From assembly GCF_000478585.1 (NCBI RefSeq), contig NZ_ARWI01000001.1, positions 2,661,707 to 2,725,706 of the forward strand: a DNA stretch of 64,000 nucleotides. The letters are read 5' to 3'. A program made the translations under genes and the position numbers. This document shows positions 29,126-37,676 of the stretch, piece by piece (position 1 is the stretch's first letter; each line of letters starts with the position of its first letter). Below the pieces are notes generated by a model that was given only the letters and a program-made list of their open reading frames with translations, ran no database searches and was not told the DNA's origin. This DNA is from Thiomicrorhabdus sp. Kp2 (lineage in GTDB: Bacteria; Pseudomonadota; Gammaproteobacteria; Thiomicrospirales; Thiomicrospiraceae).

Positions 29126-29812
29126 ATGAACGATAGTGATTTAATTGAAATTGTATTAAGTGCTAGCCCTGTTGTAAAAGCTGTTATGGTGTTGCTAGCA
29201 GCAATGTCTCTAGCCGCATGGTCGGTGGCTTTTGCCAAATCTTATCAAGTCAGAAAAGCCATACGAGAGGCAAAAACATTCGAAAAAACATTTTGGGAAA
29301 CTCAGGAGTTATCGACTCTTTATCATTCGGTTGAGACCGATAGAGCATCAGCGACGGGTCTAGCGTTAGTTTTTGCTGATGGGTTTAAAGAGTTTGCACG
29401 TTTAAAACAACAAGGTGTTGGTGAAGCTACAGATTTAATTTCAGGCGCACAAAGAACCATGAAAATAGCGTTTTCTAAACAGGCAGATAAGTTAGAAAAT
29501 CATTTATCATTTTTAGCTACCGTGGGGTCATCTGCCCCTTATATTGGTCTTTTTGGAACGGTTTGGGGGGTTATGCACGCTTTCCAATCGTTAGGTGATG
29601 TTCAACACGCTACTTTAGCCGCCGTTGCTCCTGGTATTTCTGAAGCATTGATTGCAACAGCAATCGGTCTTTTTGCTGCGATTCCTGCCGTTATTGCTTA
29701 TAACCGTTTAACAAATCAAGTAGATCGTTTATTAAGTGAATATGAAAACTTTGCAGAAGGTTTCTTAACGATTTTGCAACGCCAAGCACACAGTGTGACT
29801 AAGCAAGATTAA
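29126..29812 (+). CDS. tolQ: Tol-Pal system proton channel subunit TolQ
   Basis: TolQ and TolR form the proton-motive-force motor that pulls the outer membrane inward at division. The 228-aa inner-membrane protein has three helices: about residues 13-38, 130-155 (GLFGTVWGVMHAF nearby) and 165-195 (ALIATAIGLFAAIPAVIAYNR). It is the first gene of the tolQRAB-pal-cpoB cluster. A GGAAAGAGAAG stretch precedes the ATG. Confidence 0.97.
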   Translation: MNDSDLIEIVLSASPVVKAVMVLLAAMSLAAWSVAFAKSYQVRKAIREAKTFEKTFWETQELSTLYHSVETDRASATGLALVFADGFKEFARLKQQGVGEATDLISGAQRTMKIAFSKQADKLENHLSFLATVGSSAPYIGLFGTVWGVMHAFQSLGDVQHATLAAVAPGISEALIATAIGLFAAIPAVIAYNRLTNQVDRLLSEYENFAEGFLTILQRQAHSVTKQD

Positions 29813-29868
29813 TTGCCGCTTAGTTATGGCTCAAGAGTTAAGCGATAAAAAAGTTTTTAGGAAGATAT

Positions 29869-30327
29869 ATGCAAAACGGTTTTAGAAGCAATAGACAGAA
29901 AAAACGCCTAATGGCAGAAATCAATGTAGTGCCATACGTTGATGTCACCTTGGTCTTGTTAATTATCTTTATGGTGACAGCCCCTATTGTTCAGCAAGCG
30001 GTTACGGTTAGCTTGCCACAAACGCCTGAGGTGACCAAAAAAATGATTCCAGTGACAGAAGAGAATAAACCTTTTGTTATTACCGTAACAGAAGATGGTA
30101 TGTATAAAACGTCAGAGCAACCCGAGATTGTTCTTAGTAATAAGGACTTAGAAAGTTTGGTGGCCGAAGTGATTGCACGTTCACAACTCAACCAAGAGCA
30201 AGCGATTTATATTCAAGGTGATCGCCGAGCGCCTTATGGAAAAGTTGTGCACATTTTTGTTTTATTAAAAGCAAACGGCGTTGAAAATGTTTCTTTAATG
30301 ACTGAACCTGAGTTGGTAAAACCGTAA
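29869..30327 (+). CDS. tolR: Tol-Pal system protein TolR
   Basis: TolR has one membrane helix (about residues 20-45) carrying the proton-binding Asp in NVVPYVDVTLVLLIIFM. A periplasmic ExbD-like domain ends with GDRRAPYGKVVHIFVLLKANG. At 152 aa it is of usual length. Its stop overlaps the tolA start by one base (TAATG). Confidence 0.96.
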   Translation: MQNGFRSNRQKKRLMAEINVVPYVDVTLVLLIIFMVTAPIVQQAVTVSLPQTPEVTKKMIPVTEENKPFVITVTEDGMYKTSEQPEIVLSNKDLESLVAEVIARSQLNQEQAIYIQGDRRAPYGKVVHIFVLLKANGVENVSLMTEPELVKP

Positions 30328-31349
30328 TGTTGAAATTTATTGTTAAACACCCGATTTCTATTTTTTTAGCCCTCGTTTTGCATATTTCGTTAGTTACTGC
30401 CTTTAGTGTTCAGTGGCTGGATGAGCCAGAAAAAATCAAGATTTCTTCAGAGGGTGAAGAGAGTGTTGAAATCAAACAGGTAGCGACACTCGAACCTATG
30501 AAGACGTTTACCGTGGACTCTAGTCAGGTTCAGGCTCAACTAGAAAAAATTAAAGCGGAACAAGAGGCTAAGCGTCAAGAGCAAAAGAATCTACAAGCTA
30601 AAACGCAAGAAGAGCGTGAACGATTAAAAGAGCTAAAAAAGAAGCAAGAAACCGAAAAAGCGAAAGCGGATAAAGCGAAACAGTTAGCTGAAGAGCAAAA
30701 GCGTAAAGCCGAAGCTGAGCGTAAGAAAACTGAAGAAGCGAAACGTTTAGCTCAGATAGAGAAGAAAAAAGCCGATGCCGAACGTAAGAAGGCTGAACAA
30801 GCAAAACAAGCCGCTATAGAAGCGGAGCAAAAAAGTAAAGAAGCTAAGCAAAAAACCGCTCTTGCTGAGAAACAGCGTCTAGAAGAAGAGAAGAAAAAGA
30901 AAGCTTTAGAAAAAGAGTTGGCTCGTAAAGCAGAAGAGAACAAAGCGCTTGAAAAGGCGGCTATAGAAGCCAAACGTGAGAAAGAACAGCAAGAAGCGGC
31001 TGCGGCATTACAGCGTCAATTAGATCAAGAGGCTGCTGAGCAGCGAGAAGCTCAGAAGCGTAAACAAATGCTGTCCTTGAGAGAGACCTATATTTCATCT
31101 ATTACCGCTAAGGTAAAAGATAATTGGCGCACACCGGCAAGAATTTCACCTGAAGCGCAATGTGATCTAAAAATCACCCAATCACCAACGGGGAGTATTA
31201 CCAGCGTAAAAGTGTTGAACTGTAATAAGTTTGCTAGTAAACAGTTTAAAGAGGCGGCAGAAAAAGCGGTCTATCGAGCGGAACCTCTACCAGCTCCTCC
31301 TGTTAAAGAGTTGTTTGAGCGAGAGATAACGTTTGAATTTAAACCTTAA
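30327..31349 (+). CDS. tolA: Tol-Pal system protein TolA
   Basis: TolA links the TolQR motor to Pal and TolB. The 340-aa protein has an N-terminal membrane anchor (about residues 9-31, ISIFLALVLHISLVTAF). A long Lys/Ala/Glu-rich helix follows from about 70 to 250 with repeating AEEQKRKAEAERKKTEEAK-type heptads. A compact C-terminal domain (about 255-340) shows NWRTPARISPEAQCDLKI and CNKFASKQFKEAAEKAVYRA. Two palindrome copies lie between it and tolB. Confidence 0.95.
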   Translation: MLKFIVKHPISIFLALVLHISLVTAFSVQWLDEPEKIKISSEGEESVEIKQVATLEPMKTFTVDSSQVQAQLEKIKAEQEAKRQEQKNLQAKTQEERERLKELKKKQETEKAKADKAKQLAEEQKRKAEAERKKTEEAKRLAQIEKKKADAERKKAEQAKQAAIEAEQKSKEAKQKTALAEKQRLEEEKKKKALEKELARKAEENKALEKAAIEAKREKEQQEAAAALQRQLDQEAAEQREAQKRKQMLSLRETYISSITAKVKDNWRTPARISPEAQCDLKITQSPTGSITSVKVLNCNKFASKQFKEAAEKAVYRAEPLPAPPVKELFEREITFEFKP

Positions 31350-31371
31350 ACAATTTCAGAAACATTAACTT

Positions 31372-31411
31372 ACCAGGCCTGGTTATCCATTGAGTGAAAA
31401 CCAGGCCTGCT
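31372..31411. repeat. Two CAGGCCTG palindromes between tolA and tolB
   Basis: A perfect ACCAGGCCTGGT (31372-31383) and a second copy, CCAGGCCTGC (core 31402-31409), are centred 28 bases apart in the tolA-tolB spacer. Neither has a T tract, so they are not obvious terminators, and an operon break here would be unexpected. Confidence 0.8.
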
Positions 31412-31460
31412 TATTGATTGGTTTTGAGATAATATTTAATTAATGAATTGAAAAATAGCG

Positions 31461-32819
31461 GTGACTACTTTGAGTTTACTAAAAACATTAAGAGCTAAAA
31501 TTCAACCAGCTTTACTCACGATATTGATGGTTTTTTCGTTTCCTGCTTGGTCAGAATTGACCATTGAAATCAATGAGGGCTATGAGAATGCATTACCTAT
31601 TGCGATTGTCCCGTTTGGTTATTCTGAACTAGCGGATTTAAAACCAACAATGACTCAAACGAATCAACGGAAAGCCCCTGTGGATTTGGCAGCGATTGTG
31701 AGTGCGGATTTAAGACGAAGCGGTCATTTTAATCCACTTGCTAGAACGGTTTTACCATCAAACCCAACGGATATTGATGGTATTGATTTTGACAGTTGGA
31801 AAACGTTAGATATCGATAATATGTTAATTGGTAACCTGGTTTCACAGGGAAATGGCCTTTATCAAATTGATATGCGTTTTATGGATGTATTGCGTAAAAA
31901 CCAAGTGATTGGAAAACGTTGGACAAATATTCCTAAATCGAATCTTAGACAAATTGCACACCAAATGAGTGACTTAATTTATGAAGAGCTAACGGGTGTA
32001 CGTGGTGCATTCAATACACAAATTGCTTACGTTACTTTACAAAAAGTCGGCGGTAAGCGACTGTATACTTTAGAAATCTCAGATGCGGATGGTTATAACC
32101 CTCAACCGATTTTAAAGTCTAAGATGCCAATTATGTCACCGAGTTGGTCTCCAGATGGTACTAAACTCGCCTATGTCTCTTTTGAAAGCGGTCGTTCAAA
32201 TATTGTTGTGCAAAGTTTAGATGGAAAATACCGAAAAATCATTGCTAATTACAAAGGAATTAACGGTGCTCCTGCGTGGTCTCCAGATGGTACTAAAATG
32301 GCTTTAACGCTTTCTAAAGATGGCAGTGCTGATGTGTATATTATGGATTTATCGACACAAAAACTGCGTCGTTTAACTCGTAATTATTCAATTGAAACAG
32401 AGGCGGCTTGGGCTGCAAATGGGAACTCTTTGTTCTTTAACTCAGACCGTCGTGGTCAACCGCAAGTTTTTCAGGTATTTTTAGATACAGGTGAAATACG
32501 TCGTGTCACGTTTGAGGGGAAATATAATGCTAATCCAGAAGTTTCTCCAGATGGGCGCTACTTGGCCGTTGTTCACGGGCAAGGGGGCTTTCATATTGCC
32601 TTACAAGATTTATATACCAATGAATTCAATGTGCTCACTGAAACCTATTTAGATGAGTCACCAACATTTTCGCCAAATGGTGAAATGATTCTTTATGCGA
32701 TGAATAAAAATGGTAAAGGTGAGCTTGCGGTGGTTGCAATTGATGGTAAGACATCACAAACCTTGAAAGTAAAAAATGGTGAAGTTCGTGAGCCAGCTTG
32801 GGGGCCTTATCTAAATTGA
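31461..32819 (+). CDS. tolB: Tol-Pal system beta-propeller protein TolB
   Basis: Periplasmic TolB binds Pal and TolA. The 452-aa protein begins at GTG 31461 with a signal peptide ending about FPAWS. An N-terminal D1 domain is followed by a C-terminal six-bladed propeller with PD40 motifs such as PSWSPDGTKLAYVSFESG, PAWSPDGTKMALTLSKDG and PEVSPDGRYLAVV. Downstream, a MITE-like element separates it from pal. Confidence 0.96.
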   Translation: MTTLSLLKTLRAKIQPALLTILMVFSFPAWSELTIEINEGYENALPIAIVPFGYSELADLKPTMTQTNQRKAPVDLAAIVSADLRRSGHFNPLARTVLPSNPTDIDGIDFDSWKTLDIDNMLIGNLVSQGNGLYQIDMRFMDVLRKNQVIGKRWTNIPKSNLRQIAHQMSDLIYEELTGVRGAFNTQIAYVTLQKVGGKRLYTLEISDADGYNPQPILKSKMPIMSPSWSPDGTKLAYVSFESGRSNIVVQSLDGKYRKIIANYKGINGAPAWSPDGTKMALTLSKDGSADVYIMDLSTQKLRRLTRNYSIETEAAWAANGNSLFFNSDRRGQPQVFQVFLDTGEIRRVTFEGKYNANPEVSPDGRYLAVVHGQGGFHIALQDLYTNEFNVLTETYLDESPTFSPNGEMILYAMNKNGKGELAVVAIDGKTSQTLKVKNGEVREPAWGPYLN

Positions 32820-32849
32820 TAGGGAACTAATGTAAATATTAAATATAAA

Positions 32850-33010
32850 GAGACCTTTGCACGAGTCGAAGAACGTATAAAAACGGCTATAATCCTCTAT
32901 CTTCAGGCTAAAAAATCCGCCCAATAACTCGTTATTAAGCGTATTTTTTAGCCTAAATCTAAAGAATTCTATCTCGTTTTTCTTACGTCCCTGACTCGTG
33001 CAAAGGTCTC
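32850..33010. mobile_element. MITE-like 161-bp inverted-repeat element
   Basis: Perfect 18-bp terminal inverted repeats (32850-32867, GAGACCTTTGCACGAGTC; complement at 32993-33010) bound a non-coding element. Inside are a second perfect 12-bp inverted pair (32905-32916 with 32943-32954, AGGCTAAAAAAT) and a central AATAACTCGTTATT. The whole can fold as one long hairpin. No transposase frame is present. It sits in the spacer between the tightly linked genes tolB and pal. The ends recall those of some IS families, but I cannot name the parent element. A clear target duplication is not visible beyond AA. Confidence 0.75.
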
Positions 33011-33041
33011 AAGATTTAACTAAATATTAAAGAGGTTAAAC

Positions 33042-33623
33042 ATGCATACATTACAAAAAATTTTCTCTATTGCTGCAATCTCACTTCTTACGGCCTGTAG
33101 CTCAGCGCCAGAAAGAGGTGGAGATGGTGCTAATGATCCTGAAGTTAGTACTGATACTGCGCCTGGCGTGGGTGGAGCAGGGCAAGCTGATTCAGGAGTG
33201 GAAGTACTTCCCGCACATGGTTCTCAAATGGGAGGGGGGGAACTCTCTGAAGGGCAATCATTAGATGGTATGAAAATGATGGATGTTGATAGTATTTATG
33301 AACCGTTAATTTATTTTAAATATGATCAATATGAATTAGATGATGAAGGCACCGACGTGGTTCGTTATCACGCCAATATTTTGTTACAGAATCCAAGACA
33401 AAAATTGGTTTTAAAAGGTCACACTGATGAACGCGGTACGCCTGAATATAATTTAGCTTTAGGTGAAAAACGTGCTAAAGCGGTAGAGCAAGCTATGATG
33501 TTGTTTGGTGTTGAACAAAGTCGTATAGAAGTGGTCAGTTTTGGTGAGGAGCAACCTGCTGTTGCTGAAAGCAATGAGTTAGCATGGCAAAAAAATCGTC
33601 GTGTTGAAATTATCATTAAATAA
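33042..33623 (+). CDS. pal: Peptidoglycan-associated lipoprotein Pal
   Basis: Pal is an outer-membrane lipoprotein that binds peptidoglycan and the Tol proteins. The lipobox LLTACSS is at about residues 16-22, after a short hydrophobic signal. A flexible Gly/Ser/Asp-rich stretch (about 25-75) follows. The OmpA-like domain (about 85-193) shows IYFKYDQYELD, LVLKGHTDERGTPEYNLALGEKRA and NRRVEIIIK. AAAGAGG precedes the ATG. Confidence 0.97.
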   Translation: MHTLQKIFSIAAISLLTACSSAPERGGDGANDPEVSTDTAPGVGGAGQADSGVEVLPAHGSQMGGGELSEGQSLDGMKMMDVDSIYEPLIYFKYDQYELDDEGTDVVRYHANILLQNPRQKLVLKGHTDERGTPEYNLALGEKRAKAVEQAMMLFGVEQSRIEVVSFGEEQPAVAESNELAWQKNRRVEIIIK

Positions 33624-33629
33624 GGAACT

Positions 33630-34568
33630 ATGATGCGTAAAACTGTATTAATTACAGCTATTTCAGGTTTGTCGTTAAGTTTAGCGTTACCCGTCAATGC
33701 AGCACAGGGCGCAACCTTAGATCAGCGTGTAAACCGTTTAGAACGAATGATGGAAAATCCAGTTTTATTACAATTAAGCCGTCGTTTGGGTGAGCAGCAA
33801 CGTGATATTCAATCGCTTCAAGATGAAAATGATCGTTTAAAGCGTGATTTACGTAGCTTACGAGCTTTGATGGATAAACGCTATAAAGAAAGTGATGATC
33901 GTTTGAGTTCGCTTGAGGGCGGAAAACTTAAAGCAAGTGGTTTAGCGCCTGTAGAGGAGAAAGCAGAATCTGATGTAGCTTCTAATACGAATACTGTGCA
34001 ATCTGATGCTAAAGTTGATGGCCAAACAGAATTAACAAATACTCGAGTTGAAGAGCGTGTTTTGCCTTCTGTTAGTGCAGAAACGACTAAAGTTGAAGCA
34101 GAAAAAAATGCCTCCAAACCCGAAAGTGAGGAAGTCCCTTCAACAACAGAAGTTGTGCCTAATGAAGTCGCTAAGATTGAAACGCGACCTGCTACTGACG
34201 TTGAAAAAGAGAAGTACAAGAATGCTTTTGCTTTAATGAGAGCATCCAAATACGATGCTTCAATTAAAGACTTTCAAGAGTTTATTTCTCTCTACCCAGA
34301 AAGTGAATTGGCAAGTAATGCGGCTTATTGGAGTGGTGAAGGATATTTGATTAAAGGTCAAAATCAAAAAGCGCTAGATGCTTTTTTAACGGTTATTAAA
34401 CGTTATCCTGAGTCATCAAAAGTACCAGATGCCACTTTACGAGCTGGCGACAGTTATGAGAATTTAGGCAATAAAGAACAAGCTATAAAGTTTTACAAAG
34501 AGATTATTGAATCTCGTCCACATAGTCGAGCTGCCAAAAATGCACAAAAACGCTTGGAGAAGCTGTAA
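33630..34568 (+). CDS. cpoB: Cell division coordinator CpoB (YbgF)
   Basis: CpoB coordinates outer-membrane constriction with peptidoglycan synthesis. The 312-aa periplasmic protein has a signal peptide (to about residue 23, ending VNAAQG). An N-terminal trimerising coiled coil (about 26-90, [19 protein letters not shown]) is followed by an acidic Thr/Val-rich linker (about 95-185). Three TPR-like repeats end the protein ([42 protein letters not shown]). It starts seven bases after pal with AAGGAAC upstream. Two adjacent ATGs are possible starts. Confidence 0.94.
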   Translation: MMRKTVLITAISGLSLSLALPVNAAQGATLDQRVNRLERMMENPVLLQLSRRLGEQQRDIQSLQDENDRLKRDLRSLRALMDKRYKESDDRLSSLEGGKLKASGLAPVEEKAESDVASNTNTVQSDAKVDGQTELTNTRVEERVLPSVSAETTKVEAEKNASKPESEEVPSTTEVVPNEVAKIETRPATDVEKEKYKNAFALMRASKYDASIKDFQEFISLYPESELASNAAYWSGEGYLIKGQNQKALDAFLTVIKRYPESSKVPDATLRAGDSYENLGNKEQAIKFYKEIIESRPHSRAAKNAQKRLEKL

Positions 34569-34570
34569 TT

Positions 34571-35281
34571 ATGTTTGAAGGTCAAGTGAACACTTCTAAT
34601 AATCAAGCTAAAGCGGTTATTTTGCTGTCAGGTGGCTTAGATTCAGCAACGGTTTTAGCGATTGCTAAATCACAGGGGTTTGAGTGCCACACTATGAGCT
34701 TTGATTATGGTCAGCGTCATAAAGCTGAACTGGTTGCAGCCCAAAATCTAGCCCAAAACCTGGGGGCAAAAACGCATAGAGTGATGAGTATGGATATGCG
34801 AGCGATTGGTGGTTCGGCACTGACGGATGACTCTATTGATGTGCCCGTTTCTGGTGTTGAAGAGGGTGCAATTCCAATTACTTATGTTCCTGCTCGCAAC
34901 ACAGTGTTCTTGTCTTATGCATTAGGTTTGGCAGAGGTTCTTGAAGCGGATAATGTATTTATTGGTGTGAACGCTGTTGACTATTCTGGCTACCCTGATT
35001 GTAGGCCAGAGTATATTGCCGCATTTGAAACCATGGCTAATTTAGCCACTAAGGCAGGTGTGGAAGGTCATAAAATGCATATTCAAACACCACTAATCGA
35101 TTTAACCAAAGCTGAAATTATTCAGCAAGGCTTGGCAAATGGGGTAGATTACAGTTTAACGGTCTCTTGTTATCAAGCAGATGATTTGGGGCGTGCTTGC
35201 GGTGAGTGTGACTCGTGTCGCTTGAGAAAACAAGGGTTTAGCGATGCTGGTGTTGCCGATCCTACTATTTATCAATCTTAA
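34571..35281 (+). CDS. queC: 7-cyano-7-deazaguanine synthase QueC
   Basis: QueC makes preQ0 for queuosine tRNA modification. The 236-aa ATP-dependent enzyme has a PP-loop ([13 protein letters not shown]) and C-terminal zinc cysteines ([10 protein letters not shown]). Its ATG is two bases after the cpoB stop, so it is coupled to the tol cluster. It is followed directly by tRNA-Lys genes. queE, often adjacent, is not in the window. Confidence 0.96.
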   Translation: MFEGQVNTSNNQAKAVILLSGGLDSATVLAIAKSQGFECHTMSFDYGQRHKAELVAAQNLAQNLGAKTHRVMSMDMRAIGGSALTDDSIDVPVSGVEEGAIPITYVPARNTVFLSYALGLAEVLEADNVFIGVNAVDYSGYPDCRPEYIAAFETMANLATKAGVEGHKMHIQTPLIDLTKAEIIQQGLANGVDYSLTVSCYQADDLGRACGECDSCRLRKQGFSDAGVADPTIYQS

Positions 35282-35338
35282 CTTCCCATGCGGATTGAAA
35301 TAAAATTTAAATAAATCTTAAATAATTGTCAAAAGGGC

Positions 35339-35366
35339 TTGCACACTTTTCGCAGGCTTGTATAAT
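35339..35366 (+). promoter_or_regulatory. Promoter of the tRNA-Lys pair
   Basis: TTGCAC (35339-35344) and a perfect TATAAT (35361-35366) are 16 bases apart. A GC-rich discriminator (ACGCCCC) follows, as in stringently controlled stable-RNA promoters. Confidence 0.75.
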
Positions 35367-35382
35367 ACGCCCCATTCCAAGC

Positions 35383-35458
35383 GGGTCGTTAGCTCAGCTG
35401 GTAGAGCAGTTGGCTTTTAACCAATTGGTCGAGCGTTCGAATCGCTCACGACCCACCA
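35383..35458 (+). tRNA. tRNA-Lys (anticodon TTT), copy 1
   Basis: This 76-nt cloverleaf begins GGGTCGTTAGCTCAGCTGG, has anticodon loop CTTTTAA and TTCGAATC in the T arm, and ends with an encoded CCA. It closely matches E. coli tRNA-Lys. Confidence 0.97.
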
Positions 35459-35525
35459 TTTACTCTGGGTTTGTTTGGAAAGTATTGAGCTGTTTAAAAT
35501 GAGTATAAATTTTAAATAACGATTT

Positions 35526-35601
35526 GGGTCGTTAGCTCAGCTGGTAGAGCAGTTGGCTTTTAACCAATTGGTCGAGCGTTCGAATCGCTCACGACCCACC
35601 A
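35526..35601 (+). tRNA. tRNA-Lys (anticodon TTT), copy 2
   Basis: This copy is identical to the first tRNA over all 76 bases and lies 67 bases downstream, probably in the same transcript. A terminator follows. Confidence 0.97.
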
Positions 35602-35608
35602 TATTCTT

Positions 35609-35645
35609 AAACCCCGTGCTTAACATTGTTAACACGGGGTTTTTT
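35609..35645 (+). terminator. Terminator after the tRNA-Lys pair
   Basis: AAACCCCGTG and CACGGGGTTT form a 10-bp stem, with an inner TTAAC/GTTAA stem in the loop, followed by T residues. It also lies at the end of upp on the other strand. Confidence 0.88.
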
Positions 35646-35659
35646 ATTGCCTAAGTTTC

Positions 35660-36283
35660 TTATTCAGGTGTGTTAAAAGCCCTGTCTCCAGCATCTCCCA
35701 GGCCTGGGTAGATAAATTTATTCTCGTCTAATCTTTCATCAATTTGGGCAATTGTGATTGCGACATCACTATGGTTATTGAGTACGCTTTTAATGCCTTC
35801 TGGTGAACCAATAATATTTAGGCTAAGAATTTGTTTAGGATGATGTTGTTTAACAAGAGCGATAGCATCTGATAAAGAACCACCCGTAGCAAGCATTGGA
35901 TCAAGTAGGATCACCGTTTTTCCTGAACAGTCTGGTAAGCGTTGGTAGTAGGTTTTAGCTATATGGGTGGTTTCATCACGCTTCATGGCTAAAAAGCCAT
36001 TGGGAGCATCGGGAAGTAAGTTTTGCAATCCATTTAACATAGGCATTCCAGCACGCATTATTGGAATAAGGACTAATTCATTCTGATTAATAAAGTCAAA
36101 AGGTAAGTCGCCTTGCCAAGTTGTGACTATGTGGCTTTTTAAGTTTAAGGATTTGCTTGCTTCATAAAATAGTAGGCGTGTTAACTCTTCAACAATTTGT
36201 TTAAACTGGGCGGCATTGGTTTCAGTTTTACGTAAACGGTTAATCAATTCAGCTACTAAAGGGTGGGAGAGTTCTTTAATCAT
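35660..36283 (-). CDS. upp: Uracil phosphoribosyltransferase
   Basis: Upp salvages uracil with PRPP to UMP. The 207-aa protein has the PRPP loop LDPMLATGGSLSDAI and the uracil-binding C-terminus YPGLGDAGDRAF. The PGLG codons contain a CAGGCCTG palindrome (35699-35706). It is the second minus-strand gene after a reductase. The spacer between them contains two palindrome copies. Confidence 0.95.
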   Translation of the reverse strand: MIKELSHPLVAELINRLRKTETNAAQFKQIVEELTRLLFYEASKSLNLKSHIVTTWQGDLPFDFINQNELVLIPIMRAGMPMLNGLQNLLPDAPNGFLAMKRDETTHIAKTYYQRLPDCSGKTVILLDPMLATGGSLSDAIALVKQHHPKQILSLNIIGSPEGIKSVLNNHSDVAITIAQIDERLDENKFIYPGLGDAGDRAFNTPE

Positions 36284-36414
36284 ATAAACCTCTGAAATAG
36301 ATGTGTCTCATATCGGTTTATCTTAAAGCATAAAAGTGGTGTTGTAATATTTAAGGTAAATATGAGAATGGGGAGGGTGTTTAGCGGTTAGTAAAATTAA
36401 GATAATGAAAAAGC

Positions 36415-36449
36415 ACCAGGCCTGGTGATTGGTAATTACCAGGCCTGGT
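36415..36449. repeat. Two ACCAGGCCTGGT palindromes between the reductase gene and upp
   Basis: Two perfect 12-mers (36415-36426 and 36438-36449) are centred 23 bases apart, just downstream of the minus-strand reductase stop codon. Confidence 0.85.
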
Positions 36450-36453
36450 TATT

Positions 36454-37221
36454 TTATAAGTGTTTTGCTGCGAGAGTGCGTAGTTTGTGAATTTCTAAGC
36501 CCGCTTTATCTGCAAAACCAATCGCTCTTGTTAGTCGTGCTGGTGCTGAGCGCCCCATACAACCATGTTCAAGGTCTCCATTAATCGCTTCTAATAAACC
36601 TTCCATAAGGCGTGGGCGGTCATTTTGCGTTTCGGTTAGCCAGTCCTGAATATCTAAAACATCATTAGCCACGGCTTGCATAATATTAGAGTGTTGGTTC
36701 GCTAATGTATCTACATTACCGCCAACTTCAAGCCCTGCAATATTTGTGGTTAAAATATAAAGGTTTTTGCGAACAAGTTCGTAGGTTAGCTCTTCTTCAG
36801 TATCGATTACAAAACTGGGCAAATCAATTTGCGCTAAAGCATCAAATACTAATTTTGCATTTGCACCATAAATTGGCGAAGGTAATACGACTTTGCTATC
36901 CATGCCTTTTTTCTTTTCAAACCATACTGAGATAACAGTTGGATTTTTGATTTCAGCGGCTATCCAGTCTCTGGGCAGTAATTCATTTTGCAAAAGAATG
37001 ACTTTGTCTTTCCACTGTTGTGGAATCTCTGCTAATGTTTGCTCAATATCTGCCTCACCTACGGCTACAAGAACTGCCGCAGGATTTGGGATGCTTTTTG
37101 CAATTACATCAGAATCCATCTCACGCGTAATACCTTGTACAGGATACCCTAAACGTAAAAATCCGCGTGCAAAAACGCTGCCTAGTTCACCTAGCCCAAT
37201 GACAATAATGGGATCTTTCAT
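36454..37221 (-). CDS. NAD(P)-binding reductase-like protein of unknown substrate
   Basis: This protein of about 255 aa has an N-terminal Rossmann fold with GLGELGSVFARGF right after the start, resembling ketopantoate reductase or 6-phosphogluconate dehydrogenase relatives. ATG 37221 is preferred over 37239 because AGAGGTC lies at good distance. The C-terminal helical half (ANDVLDIQDWLTETQ, LMEGLLEAINGDLEHGCMGRSAPAR) would hold the substrate. I do not recognise a specific subfamily and do not assign panE. upp lies downstream on the same strand. Confidence 0.7.
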   Translation of the reverse strand: MKDPIIVIGLGELGSVFARGFLRLGYPVQGITREMDSDVIAKSIPNPAAVLVAVGEADIEQTLAEIPQQWKDKVILLQNELLPRDWIAAEIKNPTVISVWFEKKKGMDSKVVLPSPIYGANAKLVFDALAQIDLPSFVIDTEEELTYELVRKNLYILTTNIAGLEVGGNVDTLANQHSNIMQAVANDVLDIQDWLTETQNDRPRLMEGLLEAINGDLEHGCMGRSAPARLTRAIGFADKAGLEIHKLRTLAAKHL

Positions 37222-37363
37222 GTAATGACCTCTAATCATATTATTTTAAAATTTGTTGGGAATTGGATTGTGCAAAGTTGCACCAAAATGGCTTAAGTTA
37301 TCCAACAGCCGTTGCATTTGAGTGTAGAATATAAGCCATAAATAATTATCTGGAATCTTAACA

Positions 37364-37612
37364 ATGAATCAACAAAAAGCAAAGTTTACTTGGCATTACT
37401 ATGTAATGGCTTTTGGAGCTTTACTGGCCATGCTAGCAGCTACTTTAGGCACTGTAGGTGGTATTGTGTCAGGGCTTGCAATTGCAATTCTCAGTCACCC
37501 TAAAATTCAATTTCAAGGTGTGGCAAGATTTGTATTTTATATCTTATTTATGATTCTTTATATTTTGGCATTTCCTGATGCTGAGGTTGTTAGAGAGATG
37601 ATGACGAATTAA
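37364..37612 (+). CDS. Small two-helix membrane protein
   Basis: This 82-aa protein has two hydrophobic segments, about residues 12-43 (YYVMAFGALLAMLAATLGTV) and 51-70 (FVFYILFMILYILAF), and a short charged C-terminus. It has no recognised family. It precedes a DtxR-type regulator by 64 bases on the same strand, so they may be co-expressed, but nothing shows a functional link. Confidence 0.6.
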   Translation: MNQQKAKFTWHYYVMAFGALLAMLAATLGTVGGIVSGLAIAILSHPKIQFQGVARFVFYILFMILYILAFPDAEVVREMMTN

Positions 37613-37676
37613 TCTGAGTTGAATGAGTTAATCCGCAAAATGCTATTAGAGAAAAATATGTTAGGAATTCATTTAC

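Noticed and set aside
30598..30973. Open frames on the minus strand opposite tolA
   Set aside because: They arise from the Lys/Glu/Ala-rich codons of TolA read backwards as Phe/Ser/Leu-rich chains. They have no ribosome site or family match.
33881..34249. A 122-aa minus-strand frame opposite cpoB
   Set aside because: It is Ser/Thr/Val-rich low-complexity sequence mirroring the cpoB linker, with no independent signal.
35383..35601. tRNA-Lys pair as an integration site of a mobile island
   Set aside because: No integrase, no composition shift and no partial tRNA 3' repeat elsewhere in the window were seen.
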